A stretch of DNA of 64,000 bases from Microbacterium sp. 11MF (GCF_000383475.1 NZ_KB911459.1:634467-698466), one strand, 5' to 3'; counted from the stretch's first letter, positions 34,731 to 44,375 are shown. Notes: a model not told the origin generated them from the sequence alone. Program-made: numbers and translations.

Positions 34731-35903
34731 GTGCTCGTCGTCGACATCATCGTCGTGCTCGTGCTCATCGCCGCACTGTTCGGCGGACTCCTGCGCGGTC
34801 TCGTCGCGACGGCGGGCACGCTGATCGGCGTCGTGCTCGGCGCCGTCCTCGCTGTCTGGCTGACGCCCGTCATCGCTCCGACCTTCGCGGGGTGGGAGTA
34901 CCGCAGCCTCGTGCTCGCGATCATCGCGCTGGCCATCGTGGTCCTCCTCGCTTCCCTCGGCACGGCGGTGGGCGCTCGCGTGCGCCGACGGGTCGATCGG
35001 GTCAAACTCGCCCCGCTCGACCGCATCCTGGGCGGCCTCGTCAACACCGCCGCAGCCGCCCTCGTCCTCCTCCTCGCGAGCGGGGCGATCGTCGGATCCG
35101 GGATGCCGGTGGTCGCCCCCGCCGTCGCCTCCTCGCGCGTGCTCGGCGCCATCGACGCCCTGACCCCGCCGGCGGTCGATTCGGCGCTCGCCGAGTTCCG
35201 CGGATTCATCGTCGACGAGGGCATCCCGCGCGTGGGCGAACTGCTCGCCCCCGAAGTCGAGCCGACGGCGCCCCCGGTCGCGCTCGACGATCCGCAGCTC
35301 GAGCGGGCCGGGGCATCCGTCGCCCGCATCAGCGGCAACGCGTACGCATGCGGCGCGTCCCTGACGGGATCCGGTTTCGTGGTGGCGACCGACCTCGTCG
35401 TCACGAACGCCCACGTCGTGGCCGGTGTCGACACCCCGCTCGTGGAGCTCCCCGGTCGCGATGCCGAGGAGGGGCGAATCGTCTACTTCGACCCGATCGA
35501 CGACCTCGCGGTCATCAGCGTCTCGGGGCTCGACGCCCGCCCGCTCCCGATCGTGGGCGACGTGGCGGCCGGCACACCGGTCGCCGTGCAGGGGTACCCC
35601 CTCGGCGGTCCGTTCACCAGCAGTGCGGCATACGTGCTGTCGGTGGGCGACGCGATCGTCTCGGACATCTACGAGAAGAGCTCGCAGCCCCGCGAGATCT
35701 ACGCGCTCCAGGCGGACGTTCGGCCCGGCAACTCGGGCGGACCGCTGCTCACCGAGGCGGGCGAAGTGACCGGTGTGGTCTTCGCCCGAGGCCAGGACGA
35801 CGCATCGCGCGGCTACGCGATGACGACCGACGAGCTCCGCCCCGCGCTGGAGGTCTCACCCGACGCGGCGACGGTCTCGTCGGGGGAGTGCACGAGCGAC
35901 TGA
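34731..35903 (+). CDS. MarP-like membrane serine protease (CvpA + trypsin)
   Basis: 390 residues. Four transmembrane helices (about 3-25, 27-48, 58-78, 103-123) form a CvpA-like region. A periplasmic trypsin-fold domain has catalytic H228 (TNAHVV), D258 (DPIDDLAVI) and S335 (RPGNSGGP). C207 and C387 could form the redox disulfide seen in MarP; this pairing is inferred. MarP protects mycobacteria from acid by activating a wall hydrolase. GTG start with AAGGGAGG (34719-34726). Confidence 0.92.
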   Translation: MLVVDIIVVLVLIAALFGGLLRGLVATAGTLIGVVLGAVLAVWLTPVIAPTFAGWEYRSLVLAIIALAIVVLLASLGTAVGARVRRRVDRVKLAPLDRILGGLVNTAAAALVLLLASGAIVGSGMPVVAPAVASSRVLGAIDALTPPAVDSALAEFRGFIVDEGIPRVGELLAPEVEPTAPPVALDDPQLERAGASVARISGNAYACGASLTGSGFVVATDLVVTNAHVVAGVDTPLVELPGRDAEEGRIVYFDPIDDLAVISVSGLDARPLPIVGDVAAGTPVAVQGYPLGGPFTSSAAYVLSVGDAIVSDIYEKSSQPREIYALQADVRPGNSGGPLLTEAGEVTGVVFARGQDDASRGYAMTTDELRPALEVSPDAATVSSGECTSD

Positions 35904-35932
35904 CGCCGTATCGGCGCAGCGGGCCCCGATGA

Positions 35933-35938
35933 TAGGCT
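35933..35938 (+). promoter_or_regulatory. -10 box of the glycine operon
   Basis: TAGGCT at 35933-35938, 34 bp before the first riboswitch aptamer; predicted transcription start near 35945. Confidence 0.5.
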
Positions 35939-35971
35939 CGCGCTCACAATCGCACACCGGACCATCGCGTC

Positions 35972-36145
35972 TGCTCGGGAGAAGCCCTCGTGGCTGCCGA
36001 AGGAGCAATCCCTCCCCGGAATCTCTCAGGCCCCCGTACCGAGCCGACATGGTCACTCTGAAAAGCGGCATTCTCGGATGCCCGCCGACGGGGCAAGCGG
36101 GCATCGCCCGTGAAATCTCTCAGGCCGATGACAGAGGGGGAGGAA
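35972..36145 (+). ncRNA. Tandem glycine riboswitch
   Basis: Two consecutive glycine aptamers. The first has CGGGAGA (35976-35982), GCCGAAGGAGCAA (35996-36008) and ATCTCTCAGGC (36021-36031). The second has GCCGACGGGGCAA (36084-36096), AAATCTCTCAGGC (36113-36125) and GATGACAGAGGGGG (36127-36140). They are joined by a short A-rich linker near 36060. The arrangement before a glycine-cleavage operon is the classical ON switch: glycine binding should raise expression. The region 35904-36218 (315 bp) holds only this element, its promoter and the expression platform. Confidence 0.93.
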
Positions 36146-36179
36146 CTCACCCGCATCCCGCTGCGCCGTCAGGAGTTCC
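36142..36179 (+). promoter_or_regulatory. Possible riboswitch expression platform
   Basis: GGAACTC (36142-36148) can pair with GAGTTCC (36173-36179); the left arm touches the 3' end of aptamer 2, so ligand binding and this helix could compete. It is followed by GTTGTTCC. Whether it acts on transcription or translation is unclear. Confidence 0.4.
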
Positions 36180-36218
36180 GTTGTTCCCACCGTCACACCC
36201 ACCCGCTCGATCATCGCG

Positions 36219-37583
36219 ATGACTCCGGGCATCGGCGTCTTCGACCTCTTCACCGTCGGTATCGGGCCGTCCAGCTCGCACACGGTGGGACCGATGCGAG
36301 CCGCCGCGGACTTCGTCTCCCGCATCGATGCCGACGCGGCGAACCGCGTGCAGGTCGATCTGTACGGCTCCCTCGCGGCGACCGGTCGCGGACACGGCAC
36401 GCTGACCGCCGTCCTGCTCGGGCTCGAGGGCCTCGAGCCCGACGTGGTCCTGCCCGCCCAGGTCGAGGAGCGGACGGCCGCGATCGCCGACGAGCGTCGG
36501 GTGCGGGTGGGCGGCACGGGCGAGGTCCCGCTGTGCGAGGACGACGTCATCCTCCACCCCCTCACGATCCTCCCGGGGCACACCAACGGGCTGCGGCTGC
36601 GGGCCTGGGATGCCGCGGATGTCCTCCTCGACGACGCCGTCTACTACTCGACCGGCGGCGGCTTCATCGTGCGCGACGGCGAGCAGGCGCAGGCGGCGGC
36701 GACGGCATCCGTCCCGTTCCCCTTCGAGACCGCGGCGGAGCTCCTCGCCCACTGCGACCGCGAGGACCTGTCGATGGCCGAGATCCAGCGCCGCAACGAA
36801 CTCGTCTCCCGCACCGGCGACGAGATCGACGGCGGCATCCTGCATCTCGCCGATGTCATGAGCGAGAGCGTCGTCTCAGGTGCCTCGCGCGAGGGGATGC
36901 TGCCGGGCGGCCTGCGGGTCCCGCGCCGCGCGCCCGCCTGGCGCAACAGGCTGCGCCTCGACGACCCGACGGGCGACGATCCCGCCCTCTGGCAGGAGTG
37001 GGTGAACTTCGTCGCCCTCGCGGTCAACGAGGAGAACGCGTCCGGCGGGCGGATCGTGACCGCACCGACGAACGGCGCCGCGGGGATCATCCCCGCCGTC
37101 CTGCACTACGCGACCCATTACGCGGCGAAGGGGCGGTCTCGCGACGAGGTCGTCATCCCCTTCCTGCTCACCGCGGCCGCGATCGGCGTCCTCTACAAGG
37201 CGCGTGCCTCGATCTCGGGTGCCGAGGTCGGTTGCCAGGGCGAGGTCGGTTCCGCGTCGTCGATGGCGGCCGCGGGACTCGCGGAGGTCCTGGGAGGGAC
37301 GCCCCGGCAGGTCGAGAACGCCGCCGAGATCGCGATGGAGCACAATCTCGGCCTCACGTGCGACCCGATCGGCGGTCTCGTGCAGATCCCGTGCATCGAA
37401 CGTAACGCGATCGCCGCGGCGAAGGCGATCAACGCCGCCAAGATGGCGCTGTGGGGCGACGGCACCCATCGCGTCTCGCTCGATGAGGTCATCGTGACCA
37501 TGCGCGAGACGGGGCGGGACATGAGCAGCAAGTACAAGGAGACGGCGCTCGGCGGCCTCGCGGTCAGCGTCGTGGAATGTTGA
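36219..37583 (+). CDS. sdaA: L-serine ammonia-lyase (iron-sulfur)
   Basis: 454 residues, single-chain form. Deaminates L-serine to pyruvate. N-terminal domain has [16 protein letters not shown]; the catalytic domain has [20 protein letters not shown]. Cluster Cys are in [16 protein letters not shown] and [18 protein letters not shown]. The first ATG after the riboswitch is used; no strong ribosome site is visible. Placing sdaA in front of gcvTHP lets glycine-derived serine drain to pyruvate. Followed 11 bp later by gcvT. Confidence 0.96.
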   Translation: MTPGIGVFDLFTVGIGPSSSHTVGPMRAAADFVSRIDADAANRVQVDLYGSLAATGRGHGTLTAVLLGLEGLEPDVVLPAQVEERTAAIADERRVRVGGTGEVPLCEDDVILHPLTILPGHTNGLRLRAWDAADVLLDDAVYYSTGGGFIVRDGEQAQAAATASVPFPFETAAELLAHCDREDLSMAEIQRRNELVSRTGDEIDGGILHLADVMSESVVSGASREGMLPGGLRVPRRAPAWRNRLRLDDPTGDDPALWQEWVNFVALAVNEENASGGRIVTAPTNGAAGIIPAVLHYATHYAAKGRSRDEVVIPFLLTAAAIGVLYKARASISGAEVGCQGEVGSASSMAAAGLAEVLGGTPRQVENAAEIAMEHNLGLTCDPIGGLVQIPCIERNAIAAAKAINAAKMALWGDGTHRVSLDEVIVTMRETGRDMSSKYKETALGGLAVSVVEC

Positions 37584-37594
37584 GCGGAGACGGC

Positions 37595-38713
37595 ATGACC
37601 GAGACCACGACCGAGCCGCGGCGATCGCCGCTGCATGAGCTGCACGAGCGGCTCGGCGCATCCTTCACCGATTTCGGCGGCTGGCTGATGCCCGTCCGCT
37701 ACACGTCGGACCTCGCGGAGCACCACGCCGTGCGGGGGAGCGCGGGACTGTTCGACATCTCGCACATGGCGGAGTTCCGCATCGAGGGTGCGGGGGCGGC
37801 GGACTTCCTCGACCGTGCCCTCGCGGGTCGGCTCTCGACGATGAAGGTGGGAAAGGCCAAGTACTCCCTCGTCCTTGCGGACGACGGCGGCATCGTCGAC
37901 GACGTCATCGTGTACCGCATCACCGAGGACGAGTTCCTCGTCATCTCCAACGCGGGCAACCGTGCCGAGGTCGCGGCCGCCTTCGCCGCCGTCGAGGCCG
38001 GTGACGCGCGCATCGAGGACATCACCGACCGGATGTCGCTCATCGCCGTGCAGGGCCCGGCGGCCCGCGGCATCCTCGAAGCCACCGCGGGGATCGAGGA
38101 CGTCGATCCCGCGTTCGCGGACATGACCTACTACTCCTGGGCGCTCGGGTCGTTCCAGGGTCGGAGCCTGTTCGTCGCCCGTACCGGGTACACCGGCGAG
38201 GACGGCTTCGAACTCATGGTGCCGAACGAGACCGCCGAGGGCCTCTGGCACGCCGTCTCCGAGGCGGGCGCCGTGCACGGGCTCGTGCCCGCGGGCCTCG
38301 CCGCCCGCGACACGCTCCGCCTGGAGGCGGGGATGCCGCTCTACGGCCACGAGCTCTCGCGGGACATCGCCCCCGCGCAGGCCGGGCTCGGCCGCGTCGT
38401 CGCCCTCGACAAGGAGGAGTTCGTCGGCAAGGACGGTCTCGCCGCCCGCGACCTCGACGGCGCCCCCGTCCTCGTCGGTCTCGCCGCCGAGGGCCGCCGC
38501 GCCGGTCGTGCCGGCTACGCCGTGCTCTCCGGCGACGAGACCGTCGGCGAGATCACCTCGGGAGCCCTCAGCCCGACCCTCGGCCATCCCGTCGCGATGG
38601 CCCTCGTCCACCCCTCGGCATCCGCTGAGGGCACCGTCCTGACCATCGACGTCCGGGGGACCCGCATCCCCGCGACCGTCACCGCCCTCCCCTTCTACCG
38701 GAGACAGAAATGA
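37595..38713 (+). CDS. gcvT: Aminomethyltransferase (glycine cleavage T protein)
   Basis: 372 residues from ATG 37595, preceded by GGAG; ATG 37577 is an upstream alternative overlapping the sdaA stop. T protein releases ammonia from the aminomethyl-lipoyl arm and forms methylene-THF. Motifs: [42 protein letters not shown] and [18 protein letters not shown]. Overlaps gcvH by 4 bp. Confidence 0.97.
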   Translation: MTETTTEPRRSPLHELHERLGASFTDFGGWLMPVRYTSDLAEHHAVRGSAGLFDISHMAEFRIEGAGAADFLDRALAGRLSTMKVGKAKYSLVLADDGGIVDDVIVYRITEDEFLVISNAGNRAEVAAAFAAVEAGDARIEDITDRMSLIAVQGPAARGILEATAGIEDVDPAFADMTYYSWALGSFQGRSLFVARTGYTGEDGFELMVPNETAEGLWHAVSEAGAVHGLVPAGLAARDTLRLEAGMPLYGHELSRDIAPAQAGLGRVVALDKEEFVGKDGLAARDLDGAPVLVGLAAEGRRAGRAGYAVLSGDETVGEITSGALSPTLGHPVAMALVHPSASAEGTVLTIDVRGTRIPATVTALPFYRRQK

Positions 38714-39090
38714 CCGACCTCACCGCCCTGTCCTACACCGCCGAGCACGAGTGGATCGCCTTCGACGGCGACGTCGCGACCGTCGGCATCACCGACTACG
38801 CCGCCGAGAAGCTCGGTGACGTCGTCTTCGTCGAGCTCCCCGCCGTCGGCACCGCCGTCACCGCGGGCGACACCTGCGGCGAGATCGAGTCGACCAAGTC
38901 CGTCGGCGAGCTCTACGCGCCGCTGACCGGAGAGGTCGTCGAGGTCAACGACGCCGTCGTGGACGACCCGTCCTCCGTCAACGCCGGTGCCTTCGACGCG
39001 TGGCTCGTCAAGATCAAGGTCGACGGGGCGCCCTCGGGCGACCTCCTCGATCGCGACGCCTACGTCGCACTGACGGGCGGCGACGCGTGA
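38710..39090 (+). CDS. gcvH: Glycine cleavage system H protein
   Basis: 126 residues, the lipoyl carrier. Lipoylation site K63 in [33 protein letters not shown] and [13 protein letters not shown] match the family. Coupled to gcvT and gcvP by 4-bp overlaps on both sides. Confidence 0.97.
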   Translation: MTDLTALSYTAEHEWIAFDGDVATVGITDYAAEKLGDVVFVELPAVGTAVTAGDTCGEIESTKSVGELYAPLTGEVVEVNDAVVDDPSSVNAGAFDAWLVKIKVDGAPSGDLLDRDAYVALTGGDA

Positions 39091-41951
39091 GCTCGACCTT
39101 CCGCGACCGCCACATCGGCACCGACTCGGCCGCGCAGGCCGAGATGCTCCGCGTCCTCGGCCGCGACTCGGTCGAGGGTCTCGTCAGCACGGCTGTGCCC
39201 GATGCGATCCACGTCGCCGAGCGCGACAGCATCATCCCGCCCGCGGCGACCGAGGCGGAGGCGCTCGCGGAGCTCCGCGAACTCGCGTCGCAGAACCGCT
39301 CCGCGCGCGCGATGATCGGCCTCGGCTACTACGACACGCTGACCCCGTCGGTCATCCAGCGGAACGTCCTCGAGAACCCGTCCTGGTACACGGCGTACAC
39401 GCCGTACCAGCCCGAGATCTCGCAGGGCCGCCTCGAGGCGCTCATCAACTTCCAGACGATGGTGACCGACCTCACGGGCCTCGCGACCGCCAATGCGTCG
39501 ATGCTCGACGAATCGACGGCCGTCGTCGAGGGAATGCTGGTCGCTCGCCGCGCCTCGAAGTCCGCGTCGAACGTGTTCCTCGTCGACGCCGACGCGATGC
39601 CGCAGACGAAAGCGCTGCTGCACCACCGCGCCGCCGCCGTCGGCGTCGAGATCCTCGAGACCGATTTCGCCGAGGTCCCCGAGGTCCCCGAGGTCCCCGA
39701 GGCGTTCGGCGCCTTCGTGCAGTACCCCGGCGCGACCGGTCGGGTCTGGGACCCGTCTGACGTCATCGCCGCCGTGCAGGCGCAGAAGGGGCTCGTCGTC
39801 GTCGCGGCCGACCTCCTCGCGCTCACGCTCCTGCGCTCCCCGGGATCGATGGGCGCGGACGTCGCCGTCGGGACGACGCAGCGCTTCGGCGTGCCCATGG
39901 GCTTCGGCGGACCGCACGCCGGCTACATGGCCGTCCGCGCCGGTCTCGAGCGTCAGCTGCCGGGGCGCCTGGTCGGCGTGTCGATGGATGCCGCGGGCCA
40001 GCCCGCCTACCGTCTGTCGCTGCAGACCCGGGAGCAGCACATCCGCCGCGAGAAGGCGACGTCGAACATCTGCACCGCCCAGGTGCTGCTGGCCGTCATG
40101 GCCGCGATGTACGCCGTCTACCACGGCCCCGACGGGCTCAAGCGGATCGCCGAGGAGACCACCGCCAAGGCGTCGCTCCTGCGCGACTGGCTGGTCGGGT
40201 CGGGCGCCGAGGTCCTGCACGAGGCGTACTTCGACACGCTCGTGGTCCGCACTCCGGGACGCGCGGAGGACGTCATCGCCGATGCGCGCCGCCGCGGCTA
40301 CCAGCTGTGGTTCCGCGACAGCGACTCGGTCGGGATTTCGGTTGACGAGACGACGACCGTCGCGGACCTGCAGGCCGTGGCATCCGTCTTCGGCGTCGAC
40401 TCGTCGAAGGTCTTCGTTCCCCTCCGGGACCGGAACGCCCACCTGCCGGCGGCTCTCCGTCGCGTGGACGAGTACCTGACGCATCCGGTGTTCAACACGC
40501 ACCGCTCCGAGACCGCCATGATGCGGTACCTGAAGCAGCTCGCCGACCGCGACTACGCGCTCGACCGCGGCATGATCCCGCTCGGCTCGTGCACGATGAA
40601 GCTCAACGCGGCGACCGAGATGGCGGCGGTGTCGTGGCCCGAGTTCGCGCGGGTCCACCCGTTCGCGCCGGCCGACGACGTCGCGGGCTACCTCGTCATG
40701 ATCGAGCAGCTCGAGGCGTGGCTCGCCGAGGTCACCGGGTACGACGCGGTCTCGCTGCAGCCGAACGCCGGGTCGCAGGGCGAGCTCGCGGGGCTCCTCG
40801 CCATCCGCGGCTATCACCACTCGCGCGGCGACCTGCACCGGGACGTCTGCCTCATCCCGTCGTCCGCGCACGGCACCAACGCGGCATCCGCCGTCCTCGC
40901 GGGGATGCGGGTCGTCGTCGTCGCGTGCGACGAGGCCGGCAACGTCGACCTGGCGGATCTACGAGCCAAGGTCGAGACGCACGCCGACAGCCTCGCGGCG
41001 CTCATGATCACGTACCCGTCGACGCACGGCGTCTACGAGCACGACGTCATGGACATCACCGGCGCCGTCCACGCCGCGGGCGGTCAGGTGTACGTCGACG
41101 GTGCGAACCTCAACGCGCTGCTCGGGTTCGCCCGCTTCGGCGACCTCGGGGGCGACGTGTCGCACCTGAACCTGCACAAGACGTTCGCGATCCCGCACGG
41201 CGGCGGCGGACCCGGTGTGGGCCCCGTCGCGGCGAAGGCGCACCTCGCCCCGTTCCTGCCCTCCCACCCGATGGCGCAGCGAGCCGAGCACGCCGGCGGT
41301 CACGTGTTCGACGGCGGTCCGGTCTCGGCGGCGCCCTACGGCTCGGCATCCATTCTGCCGATCTCGTGGGCGTACGTGCGGATGATGGGCGCCGACGGCC
41401 TTCGTCAGGCGACCGCCGCCGCGGTGCTCGCGGCGAACTACGTCGCGCGTCGCCTGGAGGGCCACTACCCGGTGCTGTACGCGGGTGAGGGCGGGCTCGT
41501 CGCGCACGAGTGCATCCTCGACCTGCGTCCGCTCAAGGAGGCCACGGGCATCACGGTCGACGACGTCGCCAAGCGGCTCATCGACTACGGCTTCCACGCC
41601 CCGACGATGTCGTTCCCGGTCGCGGGGACGCTCATGGTGGAGCCGACGGAGTCCGAGGACCTCGCCGAGCTCGACCGCTTCGTCGAGGCGATGATCGCGA
41701 TCAGGGCCGAAGCGGATGCCGTGGCCGCGGGGGAGTGGCCGGCGAACGACAACCCGCTGGTGAACGCGCCGCACTCCGCGGCATCCGTCATCACCAGCGA
41801 GTGGGCGCATCCGTACCCCCGCGAGATCGCCGTGTACCCCGTACCCGGCATCGTGCGCACGAAGTACTGGCCGCCCGTCCGCCGCATCGACAACGCCTAC
41901 GGCGACCGCAACCTCGTCTGCGCCTGCCCCCCGATCGAGGCCTTCGCCTGA
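39087..41951 (+). CDS. gcvP: Glycine dehydrogenase (decarboxylating), P protein
   Basis: 954 residues in one chain (fused P1-P2). PLP-dependent decarboxylation of glycine with transfer to the H protein. GTG 39087 overlaps the gcvH stop (GTGA). N-terminal [22 protein letters not shown] and [20 protein letters not shown]; catalytic PLP Lys in [19 protein letters not shown] short triple EVP repeat lies near residues 196-204. lpd, the L protein, is not in the window. Confidence 0.97.
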   Translation: MSSTFRDRHIGTDSAAQAEMLRVLGRDSVEGLVSTAVPDAIHVAERDSIIPPAATEAEALAELRELASQNRSARAMIGLGYYDTLTPSVIQRNVLENPSWYTAYTPYQPEISQGRLEALINFQTMVTDLTGLATANASMLDESTAVVEGMLVARRASKSASNVFLVDADAMPQTKALLHHRAAAVGVEILETDFAEVPEVPEVPEAFGAFVQYPGATGRVWDPSDVIAAVQAQKGLVVVAADLLALTLLRSPGSMGADVAVGTTQRFGVPMGFGGPHAGYMAVRAGLERQLPGRLVGVSMDAAGQPAYRLSLQTREQHIRREKATSNICTAQVLLAVMAAMYAVYHGPDGLKRIAEETTAKASLLRDWLVGSGAEVLHEAYFDTLVVRTPGRAEDVIADARRRGYQLWFRDSDSVGISVDETTTVADLQAVASVFGVDSSKVFVPLRDRNAHLPAALRRVDEYLTHPVFNTHRSETAMMRYLKQLADRDYALDRGMIPLGSCTMKLNAATEMAAVSWPEFARVHPFAPADDVAGYLVMIEQLEAWLAEVTGYDAVSLQPNAGSQGELAGLLAIRGYHHSRGDLHRDVCLIPSSAHGTNAASAVLAGMRVVVVACDEAGNVDLADLRAKVETHADSLAALMITYPSTHGVYEHDVMDITGAVHAAGGQVYVDGANLNALLGFARFGDLGGDVSHLNLHKTFAIPHGGGGPGVGPVAAKAHLAPFLPSHPMAQRAEHAGGHVFDGGPVSAAPYGSASILPISWAYVRMMGADGLRQATAAAVLAANYVARRLEGHYPVLYAGEGGLVAHECILDLRPLKEATGITVDDVAKRLIDYGFHAPTMSFPVAGTLMVEPTESEDLAELDRFVEAMIAIRAEADAVAAGEWPANDNPLVNAPHSAASVITSEWAHPYPREIAVYPVPGIVRTKYWPPVRRIDNAYGDRNLVCACPPIEAFA
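39672..39698 (+). repeat. Tandem 9-bp repeat inside gcvP
   Basis: GAGGTCCCC three times in a row (39672-39680, 39681-39689, 39690-39698), encoding (EVP)3. In frame, so slippage would change length by three residues without disrupting the enzyme. Confidence 0.7.
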
Positions 41952-41976
41952 GGCGGCCGGGCCCCGCGCGTTCTTT

Positions 41977-42047
41977 CGCGAGACTGCACGCTGACGCCGA
42001 GACCGCGGGCTAACACCTCGGTCTCGGCGCGTCCGTGCAGTCTCGCG
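41977..42047. repeat. Intergenic inverted-repeat element, copy 1
   Basis: Two nested perfect stems: outer CGCGAGACTGCACG (41977-41990) with 42034-42047 (14 bp), inner GCCGAGACCG (41996-42005) with 42019-42028 (10 bp), 13-nt loop. The gaps between stems are 5 nt on each side. It starts 26 bp after gcvP and could also end its transcript. Confidence 0.85.
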
Positions 42048-42108
42048 GCGCGGGATGCTGTCGCCCCCGCGGACCCCGGAGCGCCGCCGCACGAGCCCGG
42101 CCCGCCCC

Positions 42109-42175
42109 CGAGACTGCACGCAGCGCACGAGACCGCGGCTTCAGGCCCCGGTCTCGGCGCGTGCGTGCAGTCTCG
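42109..42175. repeat. Intergenic inverted-repeat element, copy 2
   Basis: Same design as copy 1: outer CGAGACTGCACGC (42109-42121) with 42163-42175 (13 bp), inner CGAGACCG (42128-42135) with 42149-42156, 13-nt loop, 6-nt gaps. It overlaps the 3' end of the gene at 42141 and supplies its last codons. Confidence 0.85.
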
Positions 42176-43163
42176 CGGCGGGGAGACGCGGCGCGAGCGC
42201 GGCGCGAGCCGTCGCGAGACGGTACGGGTCGGGGAGCGCGATGCGCGGAAGACCTGCGCCGCGGAGGATCCCGTCCAGCGCATCGGGGTCGACGAGGTCC
42301 GACCAGCCCCAGTGCAGGACCGACCGGATGCCGCGTGACCGGAGTCTGTGGTCCCGCTCACGGCGCGCGCGCAACAACGACGCCCGGTCGCCGAACCGGC
42401 CGTCGTATTTGAGGTCGCCGTCCGCCTCACCGACGATCTCCGATCCGGGCCACCAGAAGTCGGAGCGATCGGTCGCGCCCGGTCCGCTCCACTCCGTCTG
42501 CAGCTCGGGTTCCTCGTAGCCGAGCAGTTCGATGATCGCCCGGCTCGCGGACTCGAGCGTGGACTCCGCCTCCGCCCGGGCACGATGCAAGGGCCACCGG
42601 GCGATGCGGCGCCCCCGCGAACTCGGTCGCTGCTCGTTCTGCTCGACGAGCGACTCCACGGATGCCGCCGGATCCAGTCGCAGTGCGGCGTCGGCTGCGA
42701 TGAGCCCCACCACGACGTGCCGAGCTCGCGCGAGATCGACGGCGCAGTCCGACGGCGAGACGGCGGCGAACCCGCCGAGGTCCACGACGTCCCGCGCGCC
42801 CGTCGTCGTGTGCATGCGGAGGCCCGCGTGCAGGCGCGAGGTGCGGGTCGGATCGCTCAGGGCGTGGACAACGCCGGGATCGCCGAGGATCGGCATCCCC
42901 CAGATCGCCGCGGCCGACTCATGGCTCAGGACGAGCCCCGGGTGCACGAGGATCGTGGCGTGGATGCGGGCCACGTATCGGTCCCACGGGGCCAGCGGTC
43001 GCCACTCCGTGATCGGCGTGTAGACGCCGCGCACGACGGACACGAGCTCGCCGCGTGCCGCGATGCGCGCGGCGTGGGGCACGTCCCGCGCCCGCAGGAG
43101 CGGAACGGGGCACGCGACGGGAGCGCGACGGACGACGGGCAGGGGATCGGCGATCACGGGCAT
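42141..43163 (-). CDS. AbiEi-like N-terminus with nuclease-like C-terminal domain
   Basis: 340 residues. The N-terminal winged-helix-like part (PLLRARDVPHAARIAARGELVSVVRGVY) resembles AbiEi-type antitoxin domains. The middle part has LSHESAAAIWGMPI and an LARARHVVVGLIAADAALRL segment. The C-terminal part (about 225-305) has SDFWWPGSEIVGEADGDLKYDGR and RERDHRLRSRGIRSVLHW, as in DUF559/Vsr-like PD-(D/E)XK nucleases. This family is common and scattered in Microbacterium; no partner toxin is adjacent. The last residues (RLHARAETGA) are encoded by repeat copy 2. Two of the three repeat copies flank it closely. Role unknown. Confidence 0.72.
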   Translation of the reverse strand: MPVIADPLPVVRRAPVACPVPLLRARDVPHAARIAARGELVSVVRGVYTPITEWRPLAPWDRYVARIHATILVHPGLVLSHESAAAIWGMPILGDPGVVHALSDPTRTSRLHAGLRMHTTTGARDVVDLGGFAAVSPSDCAVDLARARHVVVGLIAADAALRLDPAASVESLVEQNEQRPSSRGRRIARWPLHRARAEAESTLESASRAIIELLGYEEPELQTEWSGPGATDRSDFWWPGSEIVGEADGDLKYDGRFGDRASLLRARRERDHRLRSRGIRSVLHWGWSDLVDPDALDGILRGAGLPRIALPDPYRLATARAALAPRLPAARLHARAETGA

Positions 43164-43278
43164 GGCCCCGATGGTCCCGAGCCGTCACCGTCCTGACCGC
43201 CACAGCAGCACGCCCCGTGGACACCCCGCCCGCCGGCCTCGCGGTGGAGGAACCGTCCGCCGCCCCCGGTCCCCTCCA

Positions 43279-43345
43279 CGAGACTGCACGCGGCCCACGA
43301 GACCGCGGCCCCACGCCGCAGTCTCGGCGCGACCGAGCAGTCTCC
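43279..43345. repeat. Intergenic inverted-repeat element, copy 3 (degenerate)
   Basis: Same order of motifs as copies 1 and 2: CGAGACTGCACG (43279-43290), CGAGACCGCGG (43298-43308), then AGTCTCGGCGCG and GAGCAGTCTC. The right arm has mismatches (CGAGCAGTCTCCCGG instead of CGTGCAGTCTCGCGG). It lies between the nuclease-like and CPBP genes. Confidence 0.75.
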
Positions 43346-43372
43346 CGGAACCCGGAACCCGACCCCGGAACC

Positions 43373-44167
43373 CTACGCCGGCGGTCCGAACACCCCCGGC
43401 CACCACGCGGCGGCGAGGGGGTACCCGACGAACGCCACGATGTCGATCAGCACGTGCGCGACGACGAGGGGCATGACCCGACCCCACCGCGAGTAGACCC
43501 AGCCGAACACGACCCCCATCGCCATGTTCCCGATGAGCGGACCGAAGCCCTGGTACGCGTGGTACGAGCCCCGCAGCGCGGCGGTCGACAGAATGATCGC
43601 CCACGTGTTCCAGCCCAGCTGACGCAGCCGGTCGAACAGGTATCCCACCATGATGACCTCTTCGAGAAGGCCGGCTCGGAGCGCGGCGAGAAGCAGGAGC
43701 GGCACCGTCCACCAGGAGGAATCGATCGGCGAGGCATCCACTTGGACGGTGATGCCCATGACGCGGCCGAGCGCATAGAGACCGAGACCCGGCACGCCGA
43801 TCACGAGGACGAGGAGCGCGCCACCACCGAGGTTGCGTCCGAACCGCTCGAAGGTCAGGCCGATCTTGGCGAAGCCGGAACGGGCCGGCTCCCAGAGCAG
43901 ATAGATCGCCAGCGCCACGGGCGCGAAGGCGAAGAACGCGTCGAGGAACTGGCCGATGACGTCCCACACCGCGGACGGCGCCGCACCCGGATTGAGCGAG
44001 GTCTGCTGATCGCCGAGGGGCGCGCGGGTCAGCGCCTCGATGAGTGCGAGCACCGAATACACCGCCGACCGGCCCAGCGAAAGGGCGAGAACGATCCCGA
44101 TCTCCCACCACAGACGCGCGCGTGACGGCGTGGACGTGGCGGCGGGGGAGTCCGTGAAAGCGGCCAT
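43373..44167 (-). CDS. CPBP family intramembrane metalloprotease
   Basis: 264 residues from ATG 44167; GTG 44191 is an alternative and neither has a clear ribosome site. About seven transmembrane helices. Abi/CPBP motifs: LLEEVIMVGYLFDRL (motif 1, usually EExxxR), RGSYHAYQG (motif 2 His) and VVAHVLIDIVAF (motif 3). Homologues process membrane proteins, CAAX proteins or peptides. The canonical Arg of motif 1 is not at its usual place, though FDRL supplies one nearby. Function inferred from family only. Confidence 0.87.
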   Translation of the reverse strand: MAAFTDSPAATSTPSRARLWWEIGIVLALSLGRSAVYSVLALIEALTRAPLGDQQTSLNPGAAPSAVWDVIGQFLDAFFAFAPVALAIYLLWEPARSGFAKIGLTFERFGRNLGGGALLVLVIGVPGLGLYALGRVMGITVQVDASPIDSSWWTVPLLLLAALRAGLLEEVIMVGYLFDRLRQLGWNTWAIILSTAALRGSYHAYQGFGPLIGNMAMGVVFGWVYSRWGRVMPLVVAHVLIDIVAFVGYPLAAAWWPGVFGPPA

Positions 44168-44279
44168 CCGGTCAGGATGCCACGTCCGCACGAGTGCGGG
44201 ATGCTGCGGGGCCCCACCGATCAGACTGCTTTATCCAGAGGTTCCCAAGTAAAGGCTGTGTAACGGTCTTGTGAGGGAT

Positions 44280-44309
44280 TTGTCGCATTGCGCTCAGCCT
44301 GCTTAGTGT
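44280..44309 (+). promoter_or_regulatory. Promoter of peptide importer 1
   Basis: TTGTCG (44280-44285), 18 bp, TAGTGT (44304-44309). Start predicted near 44316, leader of about 60 nt. Confidence 0.5.
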
Positions 44310-44321
44310 GCTTCTCATCAC

Positions 44322-44349
44322 GCCTGGGTCGCTAAGCCTCGACCCGGGC
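44322..44349 (+). promoter_or_regulatory. Leader hairpin with U-rich tail, possible attenuator
   Basis: GCCTGGGTCG (44322-44331) pairs with CGACCCGGGC (44340-44349) through 10 bp with one G-U, 8-nt loop, then TTTCATT. It sits in the 5' leader of the first binding-protein gene, 16 nt before GGAGG-containing sequence. Confidence 0.5.
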
Positions 44350-44375
44350 TTTCATTAGGTCTCATGGAGGACACT

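Noticed and set aside
35904..36218. Protein-coding gene in the 315-bp gap
   Set aside because: The sequence is accounted for by the tandem glycine riboswitch and its leader.
41952..42140. CRISPR-like array
   Set aside because: There are two inverted-repeat units with different loops and no regular spacers or cas genes.
43164..43372. Possible small gene in the gap before the CPBP gene
   Set aside because: Open frames here translate repeat copy 3 and have no ribosome site or conserved look; the gap holds the repeat and divergent or terminal sequence only.
42141..44167. Phage-defence island
   Set aside because: Only one AbiEi-like protein and one CPBP protease are present; no toxin, methylase, helicase or integrase is visible.
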